Positions 1 through 11,050 of a DNA stretch of 64,000 bases are shown in pieces. Made by a program: the position numbers and the translations under genes. This DNA comes from Quillaja saponaria (taxonomy: Eukaryota; Streptophyta; Magnoliopsida; Fabales; Quillajaceae): the NCBI GenBank assembly GCA_029379385.1, contig CM055618.1, positions 12,038,134-12,102,133 of the forward strand, written 5' to 3'. The notes under the pieces are model-generated. The model saw only the letters and a list, made by a program, of their open reading frames with translations. It made no database searches and was not told where the DNA came from. The stretch's first letter is position 1, and each line of letters begins with the position of its first letter.

Positions 1-120
1 CACTCGCGCATGGCGCGCGAGTGGCAGATGAAACCGGCTTTTGAAAAGCCGGTTTCATTTGACTTTTTGTCCCCACATGGGGGACAAAATTTGCATCGCT
101 AGGCAGCCTTGCTGCCTAGC
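1..120. repeat. Cluster of four perfect GC-rich hairpins
   Basis: Four perfect inverted repeats stand side by side. The arms are 1-9/15-23 (CACTCGCGC type), 28-42/44-58 (15 bp, one-base centre), 65-74/80-89 (TTTTGTCCCC / GGGGACAAAA) and 98-107/111-120 (GCTAGGCAGC / GCTGCCTAGC). They are GC-rich in otherwise very AT-rich DNA. The second hairpin recurs exactly at 574-600. The cluster may continue beyond the left edge of the window. Its nature is unknown; a palindromic non-autonomous mobile element is one possibility. Confidence 0.85.
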
Positions 121-162
121 ACGTCCCAGGGTTTTAATGTTTGTCTTTTTCACTCCTCTGAG

Positions 163-230
163 TTTGGGTGCTGAGAAAAAAGCAAAAAGGAACTACTTTG
201 GGTGATGAGAAAAAGCCAAAAAGGAACTAC
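163..230. repeat. Two-copy 34-bp tandem repeat
   Basis: Units 163-196 and 197-230 both begin TTTGGGTG and end AAAAAGGAACTAC, with a few mismatches. They lie between the hairpin cluster and the kinase fragment. Confidence 0.8.
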
Positions 231-332
231 CTTTAAGGTACCAAGAATTGGAAATTTAGATTTCTTACTCCGTAAAGGTGTTAGAAGATCATGAGCTTTT
301 GCTACTTGATTGAGGTATTCTTGTTGTGAATT

Positions 333-566
333 TTGAAGATCATGGAGTGTAATTCATTGGAAAAGTTCTGTTGCAGAAGGAGATGTCAATCTCAATTCTC
401 AAGTTACCATGTTTTGAGGAAAATTGTTGAACAGAGGAAAATTGTTGCTTTGAAGAAAGTGAGGTTTGATAACCTTGAGCCTGAGAGTGTTCGCTTTATG
501 GCAAGGGAAATTCACATTCTGCGTAGACTTGATCATCCAAATGTGATCATCACTGCTGCAGCCTAA
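333..566 (+). pseudogene. Captured fragment of a CDK-like protein kinase exon
   Basis: Translation from about 435 to 552 gives the kinase subdomain II-IV region of the plant CDC2-related (CRK-like) Ser/Thr kinases: the VALKKVRF segment with the ATP-anchoring lysine, then the NLEPESVRFMAREI helix and the ILRRLDHPNV stretch. Nothing of the glycine loop, catalytic loop, DFG or activation loop is present. The reading frame stops a few residues after HPNVI, and 571-603 is a hairpin identical in its core to that at 30-56. The upstream codons up to 333 are not recognisable kinase sequence. I read this as one exon piece carried between two copies of the same palindrome and not as a functional gene. 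The family assignment is firm; the capture mechanism is inference. Confidence 0.8.
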
Positions 567-570
567 CAAG

Positions 571-615
571 CCTGAAACCGGCTTTTGAAAAGCCGGTTTC
601 AGGACAAATTTTGTC
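571..615. repeat. Right-hand hairpin, same core as 30-56
   Basis: A perfect palindrome with 16-bp arms (571-586 / 588-603) shares its 27-nt core with the hairpin at 30-56. A second small palindrome (GACAAA 603-608 / TTTGTC 610-615) follows and echoes the GGGGACAAAATTTG text at 80-93. Together they look like the right boundary of the unit that holds the kinase fragment. Confidence 0.8.
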
Positions 616-2370
616 GGTGGCTATAGTCAAATTTTTACTAAATCCTTTCAAATTTTTATATACTTTAAAAAAATTTATTTTTAGTAAAACAATTATATAT
701 TTTAAATTAAAAAAATATAGTAAAATTTAATAATTTGCAGTATCATGAATTTTAAAATTTTAAAATATTATAAACTTTAATAAAACAAATTTTGATACAC
801 TATAGAATTAAAAAATTAACAAAAATCTTAAATTCTAAACATACCAAATTTAAAAATCTAAAAACTTTCATACACTATAAATTCAAAATTTATCATATAT
901 TTCTAATTTCATATTATTATTATACACTTTAAAATTTATCATATATTTTAAAATTACCCTATTCTGGCTATTAAACTAAAAAATTACTATTTTATCCAAA
1001 AACTATATATTTTGGACCCTTCTGTCTAAAAACCCCCAAAAAAACTAATCTGACCAATATTAACTGAGATTGAGTCGTTTCTAGAAACTCTCTGACAACA
1101 TAATTGTTTTGCAACTTAACCTGAGTAAGCTTGGGTACCCCGAAAAACTCACAAGATTTTATTGATTTTCTTAAAATAATAGACAAATCCTTTCAAAAAT
1201 AAGGTTTTAGCATAGCGTGAGAGGTAGACCATAACTATTAGACCATCAAAATTTAACACTCAATCCTATCAGGCCAACATCCGACTCGATGATTGGTCGG
1301 CCGGACTGCATGACTCCACCTCATAACTCCCCGTCAATTTGAGGAATTAATGCTCCCCGTGAAGTTGTTCTCTCAAAGCTGCAAGGCTTCCATGAGCCCA
1401 TTGAGTTGAGCCGAATGAATTTGGGTTATGAAAGTCTTGGTCTTCTTACTGTCATTGTTTAATTGGTTTAATTCACGTCATTTAGTCGGCAGACATTGCC
1501 TAAAAGATAATTTTTTTGCCGTTAGCCGGAAGCAAGAGCCCCTTGTATTTGACCATATCAAGAAAGAAAAGTGAAACTCAAAAAAAATATATAAAAAAAT
1601 CCCTACAATCATCAGTTCAAAATGTCAATGCAGCATTCCAAGCCAAAAGAAAGTTCATAACCACCTGGACTTGTCACATATCACAGGTTCCAGAATTATA
1701 TGTTATTACTAGTTCCATATGGATATAATTCATTTTTAAATCATTGGATACCTTTGATTCGTGGCTCTTTCAGGTTTGAAAGCAATGTGACGTGTATGTC
1801 AAATGACTAATAATAATGATAATAATTTTATTTTAGTTTATATTTATTATGATCATATGATATTCAGATAAATGTACGAGCACTTCGACTAATTTATTTT
1901 TTCGATTCAATTATATTAATAAATGCATGAACAAATAGATGAATATTTATTCAATCATTGCAAAACTTTATTCTCCCAATTTTAAATTAATTGAAAATGT
2001 TAAATCTGAATTATTATTTTTTCAAAAATGAAATTTTTTCGTACATGCATTGAAACAATTTCTCTCAATTTTAAATTAAAAAACTTAAACCGTAATATGA
2101 GTCACGGCATATTAATGACTCAATTGCATGAACTTTTCTTTTCTTATTATAGTATTTTATTACTGTAGAGCATTACAATGACAGATATAAGAGACCTTAT
2201 CCTCAACTACCCAGGAGAATACTTTCACAACCCATGACACAAATTCCGAATTGAAAATCCACCACATGTACCAAAATAATAAATAATCCTTATAAAAATA
2301 TAGAGATCTAGAAATGAGGAAATAATTAGAATATATACAGGTTTGGAATGTACGTCATATCTTGGCTATT
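616..2370. other. Intergenic, AT-rich; one copy of a direct repeat
   Basis: No supportable gene. 640-1000 is extremely AT-rich. 1190-1480 is richer in GC but contains no recognisable coding sequence. The only structure found is the block at 1648-1830 that recurs at 7098-7260. Confidence 0.5.
1648..1830 (+). repeat. Direct repeat copy 1
   Basis: This segment can be aligned by eye with 7098-7260. Shared landmarks include GTTC(C)ATAACCACCTG, GGTTCCA.AATTATAT, the TTGG.ATACCTTT stretch, CTCTTTCAGGTTTGAAAG and TATGTCAAATG. The copies have the same orientation and are about 5.45 kb apart. No protein is recognisable. It could be a dispersed repeat or the trace of an old local duplication. Confidence 0.65.
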
Positions 2371-2375
2371 TCTGT

Positions 2376-2383
2376 TATAAATA
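2376..2383 (+). promoter_or_regulatory. TATA box of the 2442 gene
   Basis: A perfect TATAAATA lies 66 bp before the ATG at 2442. This predicts a transcription start near 2405-2412 and a short leader of about 30-35 nt. Confidence 0.6.
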
Positions 2384-2441
2384 CCCACGAGTACTGAAAT
2401 TCTTATTCCAATATTACAAGACTGCAAATTAGAGAATAAGT

Positions 2442-3158
2442 ATGTCTGCCGCCTCAGGACATGAGAACAGAAATTCTTATCAGCCACCCAAGTCTTGGTT
2501 TAGTGGTGTCACTGGCATTGTTTCGTGGGTTGTATCAGCCATATCAAACCTGATCACTACTAAATCTCACTCCAGTACCACAGAAGTTGAACTAGTTTCC
2601 TCAAACCCTATCTTACCATACCCACAACAAGGGCCACAACCCACCAACTCAATCTCCTCAAATCCAGAGTCACCCATGTACCAAGAAACTGATCATGATC
2701 ATGAACTGCCTAAACAAGAGGAGGAGGAGGAGGATTACCATCCCGTAATCAAGATCATTAGAAAGCAAGAACTGGGGAGACATATATTGGTTCTTGCGAT
2801 CCCAATGATGATGGGTATAATAGCTTCTTACAATCCACTCTCCATGAATGCATGCACTTTGTTTGTCGTGGTTGCACTACTGTTTGGGTTTGCTGCTATT
2901 TGGAATGGTATTTTACTTGCGAAGACTTATCCAAAAGTATCAGTGTTGATTTTAGTGACAGGAATTGGCCTAATGCTCTTTGCATTTCTTGCTCTTGTTG
3001 GTTGCCTTCTGCCACTAAAACTAAAGTGGATTCCAGTACTGTGTTGGTTCTTTACTCTCTTTCCACTCGCCAAAGCTGTTCTACGCATACTCTTCTCTCC
3101 CAAAAAGAAGGTAAATGATCCCGAGAAAGGAAAGAATCACACAAATGATCTTCCGTGA
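2442..3158 (+). CDS. Unidentified four-TM membrane protein, single exon
   Basis: The uninterrupted frame encodes 238 residues. I do not recognise the family. Residues 1-100 are polar and rich in Ser, Pro and Gln, ending in an acidic run (KQEEEEED, about 91-98). Residues 113-130, 138-160, 166-191 and 196-218 are hydrophobic and read as four transmembrane helices. The tail (219-238) is basic (SPKKK). There is no N-terminal signal peptide, so the first helix would act as the membrane anchor. The ATG is the first in frame and follows a well-placed TATA box. No intron is needed, since the frame runs cleanly to TGA. A frame of this length with an ordered domain layout argues for a real gene, but it could be lineage-specific. 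Neighbouring DNA is repeats on both sides. Confidence 0.72.
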   Translation: MSAASGHENRNSYQPPKSWFSGVTGIVSWVVSAISNLITTKSHSSTTEVELVSSNPILPYPQQGPQPTNSISSNPESPMYQETDHDHELPKQEEEEEDYHPVIKIIRKQELGRHILVLAIPMMMGIIASYNPLSMNACTLFVVVALLFGFAAIWNGILLAKTYPKVSVLILVTGIGLMLFAFLALVGCLLPLKLKWIPVLCWFFTLFPLAKAVLRILFSPKKKVNDPEKGKNHTNDLP

Positions 3159-3206
3159 TATTTAACATGATATAATAATTTCTTGCACAAACAGACAACA
3201 AGTAGT

Positions 3207-3229
3207 GTATATATATATATATATATATG
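3207..3229. repeat. (TA)n microsatellite
   Basis: Uninterrupted TA dinucleotides in the 3' flank of the four-TM gene. Confidence 0.9.
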
Positions 3230-4470
3230 TAGGAGCTGCCGCCATAAAGAGGGACAACAAGTCAACAACCCCTAACCTACGAGACTTCAAGAACATCAAA
3301 TATGAAAGTGCATAAGGATAAGGGGAAGATGAGAGGGGCTCTAGAGAGTTTCTTTTATAGTACAGAGAACAAATTATATCTATCAGTCTCTTTAAATTTT
3401 AAACATTAAATAATATGAGCATGTTATCAATTAATCTTGTTTATGAATTGTGGGTCGTACGTAATTGGTAGATTTGGATATTCTACAATTATTGTCTCCA
3501 TGTCACGGTGATATTAATCTCAAACTAATCTAATTGCGATTACCATTATTTAATTTGTATATATTAAGATGGTGGTGATGATGTTGATATTTAGTTAGTC
3601 GTCCCCATTTGGTACAACAATATGTTGAAGATTATTAATTAATTATTTTTTATTTTTTATTTTTAAAAAGAAGAGATTATTGAATCAATGAGTATTATAA
3701 TATGAAATTTTTTAATGGATGTTCTAAAGACATTTGGTAATATGCAATGAATGTGATTTTTGGAAATTAAGACTTCCAAAAATAATAAATTATATATTAA
3801 ATAGCACTGAAATTATATAAGACATACTTTTTAATTTATAAATCTTAACCAGTGTTCTTAGAACACTCGTTAAAAAAAAAATCTTTATAATATATAAGAC
3901 ATACTTGACACTTACTCAAATCTAAGAGTATGTTTGGTTTTGATTATAATTCGATAATCTAGATCTTAAGTATTTGATTAGAAATTTTTTAGATTATAAT
4001 AAAAAAAGAATGAATAATGATTTGGTGCTTAATTTTTATTTTTTTTTCACTTATTTAAATTCATTTCTTAGATTTAGAAGTTATATATAGACCAGTCAAC
4101 GAACACCATATTAATAATTTTATTATAATGCTAACTTAATTCATCCAGATGAACCGTTGATCAGACAACGCTTACGATTTAGTTTCATAGAACGGAACAT
4201 CCGAACTTGAAACATCTAAATAAAAGTATTAACTTTTGATTACTATATTAATTATCCATGCAACAAGAAAATGACCTAATAATAATTAAAAGAAAAGACA
4301 CAGTTAACGTTAGACAAATATATTTAGATTATTATTAAAGTAAATTTGAAAATGACATATAATTTAGTTTTTAAATACCAAATAAATTATTACACACGAG
4401 CGATCAATAAGAATATTCGTGAGAAAGGAAAAAAAACCTAAAGAAACTATGAGAAAGTTGTTTTATTTAG
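3230..4470. other. Intergenic, AT-rich
   Basis: No gene, RNA gene or clear repeat boundary was seen. The stretch around 3920-4030 (TATGTTTGGTTTTGATTATAAT type) resembles one near 48990-49080 and may be a worn MITE. Confidence 0.4.
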
Positions 4471-4915
4471 GCTTAATTACACTTGTAGTCTCTATAGTTT
4501 TTCTCAAAATTTATTTTAGTCCCTCTAGTTTAAAAAGTTAAAATGTCATTCTTATATTTTAGGAAAATCACACGATGTTGTCCCTGCCATCATGTACCGT
4601 CTATTTTAATTGGACAGAAGCTGACCTGGATTAAAAGGCTTCCATGTGTCATCCAACGTGGCATAACGGTAATTTTCAGAAATATAAGAGAGGGTTCTTA
4701 GTAGCATGCATGCTTTTTCTATATAGTGATAGATGTCATTTTAAAGGAGAATATAATAGTCCGTTATGCCATGTTAGATGACACATGGAGAGCCCGTTAA
4801 TCCAGGTCAGCTTCCATCTAATAAAAATGAACAGTGATTAATAGAATGGACCACATTAATTATGTGGTTTTCATAAGTGTAAAGATGACAACCTTCTATT
4901 TAATAGCCTTAATAA
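4471..4915. mobile_element. Foldback MITE with long inverted arms
   Basis: The left arm (from GGCTTAATTACACTTG, about 4471, through the stretch at 4601-4670) is mirrored by the right arm (about 4760-4915, ending AATAGCCTTAATA). The best-matching inner part holds GACCTGGATTAA.. / ..TTAATCCAGGTC and ATGTGTCATC / GATGACACAT around a loop of about 85 bp. The outer ends are the GGCTTAAT type common in eudicot non-autonomous DNA transposons. No coding capacity. The exact ends and target-site duplication could not be fixed. Confidence 0.6.
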
Positions 4916-5212
4916 TAGAGTCATGGTGGCTCACTTGAAAAGTATATTTGATATATGAAAGTTTTATTTCATACTGACTTTATCAATAATTTAATTAAAG
5001 CATACCTTATGCAACATATCTTCTTAAGTATCAGAGGCATAATTTTAGATTAATCAAGATTTTAGTTTGTTCGTTTGTAGACGGAAACACATAGACACAA
5101 ATGTCCAATTTAAACGCATCTCAAGTAATCACCTATCTGATTATATTAAATGCATGTCATTTATGTCAAAACTAGAGTCTTTGTCCAATAAGACAATGAA
5201 GTGTTTAATTGC

Positions 5213-7072
5213 AATGTTTTGAAAATCTGGTTGGATCATTGTTTAGGTGATAAATTAGACCGATTGAACTAAAAAACAGATTTAGTGGTTAGGACCCGTT
5301 AACATAAGATGAAATCGAAACCAAAAGAGCCTTCTATCGGGTTGATTGAACCGAAACTATTTTTTAACTATTATATGTGTTAAGGATTAGTAAAATATTT
5401 TTATTATAAATTAAAGACTAATAAAATAATATATTATATTGTTGCTGTCTTTATTATTTTGATATATGAGTTACAACTTGAATGTTGTGATATACACTAA
5501 ATCAATTAGTTGTCTTATTAATTATTAATAACTATATTTGATTATTTGTGAATTGTTTTTTATTATTTAATGAATATTAAATTATTATCTTGTGTATTTA
5601 GTATTATAATTAATAAAAAAAATTATATAATATTTAAAAGGCTTAATTTTACTTTTGATCCCTATAGTTTATTTTGAGTTCAATTTAATCTCTCGAGTTT
5701 TAGTTGAGATAATTGGATTCGTACTAGGTTTCATTTGATGCAATTAGATCTTTTTGTCAAATACCGTTTCAAATTAATGCTAATAATAGTGATGTGGTGT
5801 CCATGTGGTATACTTGACAAATAAAAAGCAACCACCTATCATATATAAAAATTTAATTAGAAAACAATTTCAACAAAATAAAAAAGATAATAATATTAAA
5901 TATATAGAAACAAAAATATTATATTTTTTTTTTCTTTATCTCTCTTCCTCACCACTTGTCTTACAGTCTTCCCCAATTACCTCCATAGCCACCCTATCTC
6001 CAGAGACATCAAAATCTTTCAATTTTGAATTCTAGCCTAGATTTTCAGGAAGTTTACGGTGAAAAATTTATTGAAAAGCTTCAATTGGTTTAAGTTTAGA
6101 TTTTCAAATAGGATTACAGAATTTCACCATATAGAAAATTATCAGTGAGGCTTAAGGAAATGAGATGCAAGGCATCGATCTTCTGCAAAAAAATTTAGAA
6201 TCAGATTCGACACAGCTTCTTACCTTGTGAGATGATCTGAGCAGTTCCTTTCAACACAGTTACCAAACTCATCAATCACTTGCCTTAACATCTTTAGAGA
6301 TCTAGAGCCCTAAGCAACATCATAACCAAGCTAAATTCCTTTAGATCGCAACTATATGTCTCAATGAACAATTTAGAATTGGATGACAGGGTTTTCATCA
6401 GACCTCTGAAGCTACACCTACCACCGTTAAAGCCATTAGGGCTAAAGTTAAGATTTAATTAGTCCTCACTGCTTATTTGGTGAAGGAATTGCTATTTGGA
6501 TCTTATTGTTCTTCGTTTTTGTTTGTATTTCTTGGGGATTCAAATACAGTTTCAGATTCTGTAGGATTTGGATTGTCTGAGAAAATAGATTTAAAGAAAT
6601 CATGAACAATTGGGGAGGTATGGTGGCTATGGAGGAATTGGGGTTACTGGTGAGGAAGAGAGCGAAAGAAAAAAATTATTATTATTATTTTTGTCTTTTA
6701 GCAATTTATTTCGTAAATATTTAATTGTGATGTAAATTATGTACAAATCACATAGATTTTTTTATTAGTCATTTATGTCACACGTGCTCATCTTATGTCT
6801 TGTTAGCCATGTCACTATGTTCAGTATTAATTTAAACGGCACGGAAGGGACCTAATTATATCAAATTAAACATTTAAGAGATTCAATTATAGCAATTGAA
6901 ACTTGGGAGGCTACATTGAACTCTAAATTAAACTATAAGAACCAAAAGTACAATTAAATCTACTTAAAATATATAATTAAATATATTTATGATGTCATTC
7001 GCTTCGTCTCAGTTGAACCATACATTAACTTGAGTTTCGGCAACTTTTTCGGTCTAGTTTTTATAACATTGG
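5213..7072. mobile_element. Outer DNA element interrupted by a second one
   Basis: The left end (TGCAATGTTTTGAAAATCTGG, then ATTAGACCGATTGAAC) is matched in inverted orientation by the right end (GACCGAAAAA.., AACCAATGTTATAAAAACTAGACC when read on the minus strand, about 6985-7072). This is the AATGTTTTGAAAACCGG-type terminus of eudicot non-autonomous elements. The arms are weakly conserved. The element at 5641-6965 lies wholly inside, so the outer one is older. No transposase remains. Confidence 0.45.
5641..6965. mobile_element. Long-TIR element nested in the outer one
   Basis: The terminal arm starting GGCTTAATTTTACTTTTGATCC at 5641 is repeated in inverted orientation at about 6870-6965 (ends GGTTCTTATAGTTTAATTTAGAG on the minus strand). 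The inner arms also match: the CTCTCTTCCTCACCAC and CAATTACCTCCATAGCCACC stretches near 5940-5990 mirror GGTGGCTATGGAGGAATTGG and GGTGAGGAAGAGAG near 6625-6660. The arms therefore extend a few hundred bases, as in MULE-type foldback elements. Nothing coding is recognised inside. Confidence 0.6.
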
Positions 7073-7097
7073 TTTATTCTGTAAAAAAAAAAGTCAA

Positions 7098-7260
7098 TGA
7101 AAGGTTCCATAACCACCTGAATTGTTATGTACATAACGAAGGTTCCACAATTATATACTCTATGTATAACATTGGGATACCTTAATTTCGTTTTCTCTCG
7201 ACTCTTTCAGGTTTGAAAGGTACGTGATAATTGATATGTCAAATGTTTAAAATTATTATA
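7098..7260 (+). repeat. Direct repeat copy 2
   Basis: Counterpart of 1648-1830 in the same orientation (GGTTCCATAACCACCTGAA.., TTTCAGGTTTGAAAGGTACGTG.., TATGTCAAATG). It begins directly after the outer DNA element. Confidence 0.65.
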
Positions 7261-8560
7261 GGAAATAATAATAATTAAACTAGAGAGAGAAAAGAGCACA
7301 CAATTTCGTACGTGATCGTCCATCTTCAACTTCATAAGTGCAAAGTTGCTTCTTCTTCTTGTTAATTACTGAATCATTAGGTTCTTTTCCCCTCTAAAAC
7401 TGGTAGTTCTCCTGGATAAACCAACCTTTATTCAAAAGCATAGAACCACAAAGTATTTAGTCCTCTTTTTCTTGCTCGAAACTATATAACATGTGAGAAA
7501 AGGAACTACAAAATATTTTTGCAGATTAATAACAGAAACCTGATGTTCAGGGAGAATTAACTGCTGATTAATTTGGTTTTGTCATTCAACAACACGACTT
7601 TGAATTTCAAAATTGGCTTATTCTCACAAGTTGATGTTAATTTAATAGATGACGATATGATGGATGCAAAAAGAGAAAAGAGAAATTATAATGTATCTAA
7701 TTGACGTAGTTGTTTAAGTTGTGTCTATGATGAATTAGAAGCTGACCATGAACTTTTTATACCAATTAGGTGATTAGGAACCCATTTACCTTCAATATTC
7801 TGAAAACTTCCAATGTGACTATGATCCTTTTTATACTAATTCTAATGTCTTTTTTTTTTCTTTTTCTTTTTTTAAATTAGAAGAAATATAGAAGATTAAC
7901 TAAATTAAATAATAAAGATATCCTAGCCAACCAGTTGCAATTAGTTTAATTGTCCACGTAGGAAATTTTTAAATGCGTTGAAGGAAAGGAAACCTTGATT
8001 TCAAAGGTGGGAAAAAGACAAAAATGAAACTTAGTAAATGTGGCATTTGTTGGAGTCTCAAATTGACAAAGGATGGTGGGATGTCAATTTTAAATACATT
8101 CAAGTTGTTGAAGTTGGAACATTAACTAAATAATTCATAGACGTTACAAGCGCGGCACACATCCACAAAAGTCTGCGGGTCTTGGATCCCAAAGTTATGT
8201 TATATATATATTTTTTAAAGTTATTATATATATTTTTAGTATAAAAATATAAAAAATTTATGCATATTTATAGTAATTTAATTCCAAACTAGAAATAAAA
8301 AATAATATATATATATTATATATATATATATAAACTAAAGAGAAAAGTAGACTAGTACAAGTTTCTCCTATTTATTATTTTTTGTTGATTCCATTCACTA
8401 TTCTAGATTTTATAACTAAATATGATCTAGAATAGCACTCAAATGACAGTTGCAACCAGCCGAGTCAATTTAGATTTTAAAACTGTAGCTAGAAGCGTGG
8501 AAAACATGGACATTTCAAGAAACAATCTGGATTTAGTCTGTGTTACAAAAAGGACCAAAC
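7261..8560. other. Intergenic, possible 5' part of the Copia remnant
   Basis: No gene is supported. It lies upstream of the recognisable Copia protease and may hold its lost LTR and gag, but I could not identify either. A short TA-rich microsatellite sits near 8308-8333. Confidence 0.35.
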
Positions 8561-8564
8561 CAAC

Positions 8565-11050
8565 ATGATGTTCAATGATAAATTCATTGATATGATTTCT
8601 GCAGTTAACTTGATTGAACAAAAGGAATGGTGGAGTGATTCTGGCGATACCAAGCTCATTGTTATTGATACGAATGTGTTCAGAGTTTATGTGCCTTTGG
8701 AGAATGAACAAAGTCTCTTTATGGGAAATGCTTCCGTAGAAAAGGCCATAGGAAATGTAACTATTGTTCTGCATCTTTCCTTCAGTAATTAATTAGTTTG
8801 TTTTGTGTGAAGATTTATATGCTCCCGACATTGGGAAAATTTTGATTTTTGCAAAGCTTTAATAAACATGGTTTTAAAATCCTATTTGAGTCAGATTATA
8901 ATTTTGTCTAAGAGTGAGGAACTATATTGCAAAATGCCATGTAACAAGTCAGATGTACATGATTACTATTAATAATAATATTATTGAGTTCTGGTTATAT
9001 TACTTCTTATACTCATGATTCTTATACTTCTCTGTTTTCTTATTATTTATGGCATTGCAGACATGTGAACTATTATAGAGTAACATGAGTAAATTAGGAG
9101 TAATTTCTATTGAATCATCCAATAGCATAGAAAAGTGTGAAACCTACATCAAGTCTAAAACTAATTATTAAGTCATTCAAGAAAGTAGAAAGACGCACAC
9201 AACTCTTAGATCTAACCATCCGACATATGTGAGTTAAAAGACATTCTAACTAAAAGTGGTAAAAGATACTTTATAAATTCATATATAAATCATTGTTCTA
9301 GGTTTGCTTATGTCTATTTGTTGAAAAATGGATTACATTGTTGATAAATTTCAGATTTTCAAAATCGAGGTAAAAAAGTCAATTGGAAAGAAAGATACCC
9401 TACAGTAGTGTGATAGGGGTAGAGAACATATTTTGTTCAATAATTTTTGTGAAGAGAATGGAATAATACATCAAGTACTTAATGCTTCTTATAGTCCTTA
9501 ACAAAATGTTGTTGGCATAAAGTAAAATTAGAACCTTGGTAAATATAATAAACACATTGTTACTTACTTCAGAATTTGTGGGAGAAGCATGACTTCTTGT
9601 AAAGTATTTAATAGTATACCGCACAAGAAAATTAAAGTATCTTCATATGAATTATGAAAATGGAGAAAATCTTTTGTTGACCATTTAAAAGAACAGGGAT
9701 GCAAAGTACTAGTAGGTTTAACTTATCCTAAAAAACTCAAATTGGAAAAGAAAAATAATAATAATTGTGTGTAATTTTCTTGGATATCCTCACAATAGTA
9801 AGGAATCTGAGCATACAGATTCCTTACTATTGAAGCAACAGATTTTGTGATTCTAGAAAGAGAATCAAGATGACACTAAATATCCATAAATTGAAGGATC
9901 TGATTCTAAATCAAATCTTGAAGTTGAAGGAGAAGTAGGGTCTTGAATAAGTAAAAGAAAAGGAAAAAAAAAAAACTTATGATCCAGATTTTTACCAATA
10001 TATGATAGAAGAAAATATACAATATTAGTATGATCCTTAAACACATCGAAGTTATGGCTTCTAGAGATTCTGTATTAAGGCAAAGAAGTTATAGATAAAG
10101 AAATATAGTCTATTAAGTCTAACTATACATGGTTTTTGACTAACCACTGAATTTTAAACTAATAGACTGCAAATGAATTTTTAACCTAAAACTTAAAACA
10201 TATGGCACTATATATATAAACAAATATAAGGTCAGTTTCATAGCAAAATGGTTTAAACAAAATGAATGAATTAATATTTTGATACATAAGCTCTAGTTGG
10301 TAGAATTAGAACAATAAGACTTGATTACATTAATGTCTATCTATAAACTTGTTATACACAAAAGGGATGTTAAAACAACAATTTTAAACTGTGAAGTAAA
10401 GGGAGAAGATTTACATGGAACAACCCATAGGGTTTGTCCTTAAAGGCCAAGAAAAAAAAAATTTACTAACTTGTTAAATCTTTATTTGACCTGAAACAAG
10501 CTCCAATGCAATGGCATGAAAATTTTAATAAAGTCATACTTTCTCATGGCATTAAAATAAATGAATTGACGAAATGCGTTTATTCAAAATTTAAGAATAG
10601 TGAGGGTGTGATAATTTGTTTGTATGTAGATGATATGTTAATTTTTTGTATTGATTCAAGTATGATATTAGAAATTAAGGAATTTCTATCAATAAAACTT
10701 GATACAAAGGAAATGGAAAGCAAATATAATTTTAATTCTTAAAATTACAAGATCTCATGATACAACTTCTCTATACTATGCCAGTCTCATTACATTGAGA
10801 AAGTATTAAAGAAATTTAATCATTGAAAATTACAAACTAGTTGATCTGCATATTACCATTTTATAAAGTTAACACAGAACGAAGAAATGTGTATGTCACA
10901 GTTCAGAATACTCAAGTGATATAGGATACTTAATGTATCTAACATATTGTACTACACCATTTATAGCTTATGTGGTAGGCGTTTTGAGTATGTTTACTCA
11001 TAATCCAAGATAATATCATCCGAATGCAGTATTTAGGGTATTCACCTACG
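8565..11050 (+). mobile_element. Decayed Ty1/Copia retrotransposon (pol remnants)
   Basis: Pieces of a Copia polyprotein occur in pol order on one strand, broken by stops and frameshifts. Protease: 8630-8760, WWSDSGDTK with the catalytic DSG, then LFMGNAS. Integrase: about 9300-9400 (FAYVYLLK-like) and 9420-9660 (CEENGIIHQVLNASYSP, then NNVPHKKIKVSSYELWK). Reverse transcriptase: 10414-10740 (EQPIGFVLKGQE, SLFDLKQAPMQWHENF, and the YVDDMLIF catalytic box at about 10624-10647). Downstream: 10890-11040 (SQFRILK, YTHNP-like). No paired LTRs, primer-binding site or target-site duplication could be recognised. Order and motifs are seen directly; the family assignment rests on the Copia arrangement with integrase before RT. 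Confidence 0.88.

Noticed and set aside
1..120. Bacterial-style rho-independent terminators or vector sequence
   Set aside because: The hairpins lack following U-tracts in the right place and recur inside plant DNA with a plant kinase exon; bacterial contamination is unlikely.
8439..8774. 111-codon minus-strand frame
   Set aside because: Antisense to the Copia protease remnant at 8565-8790.
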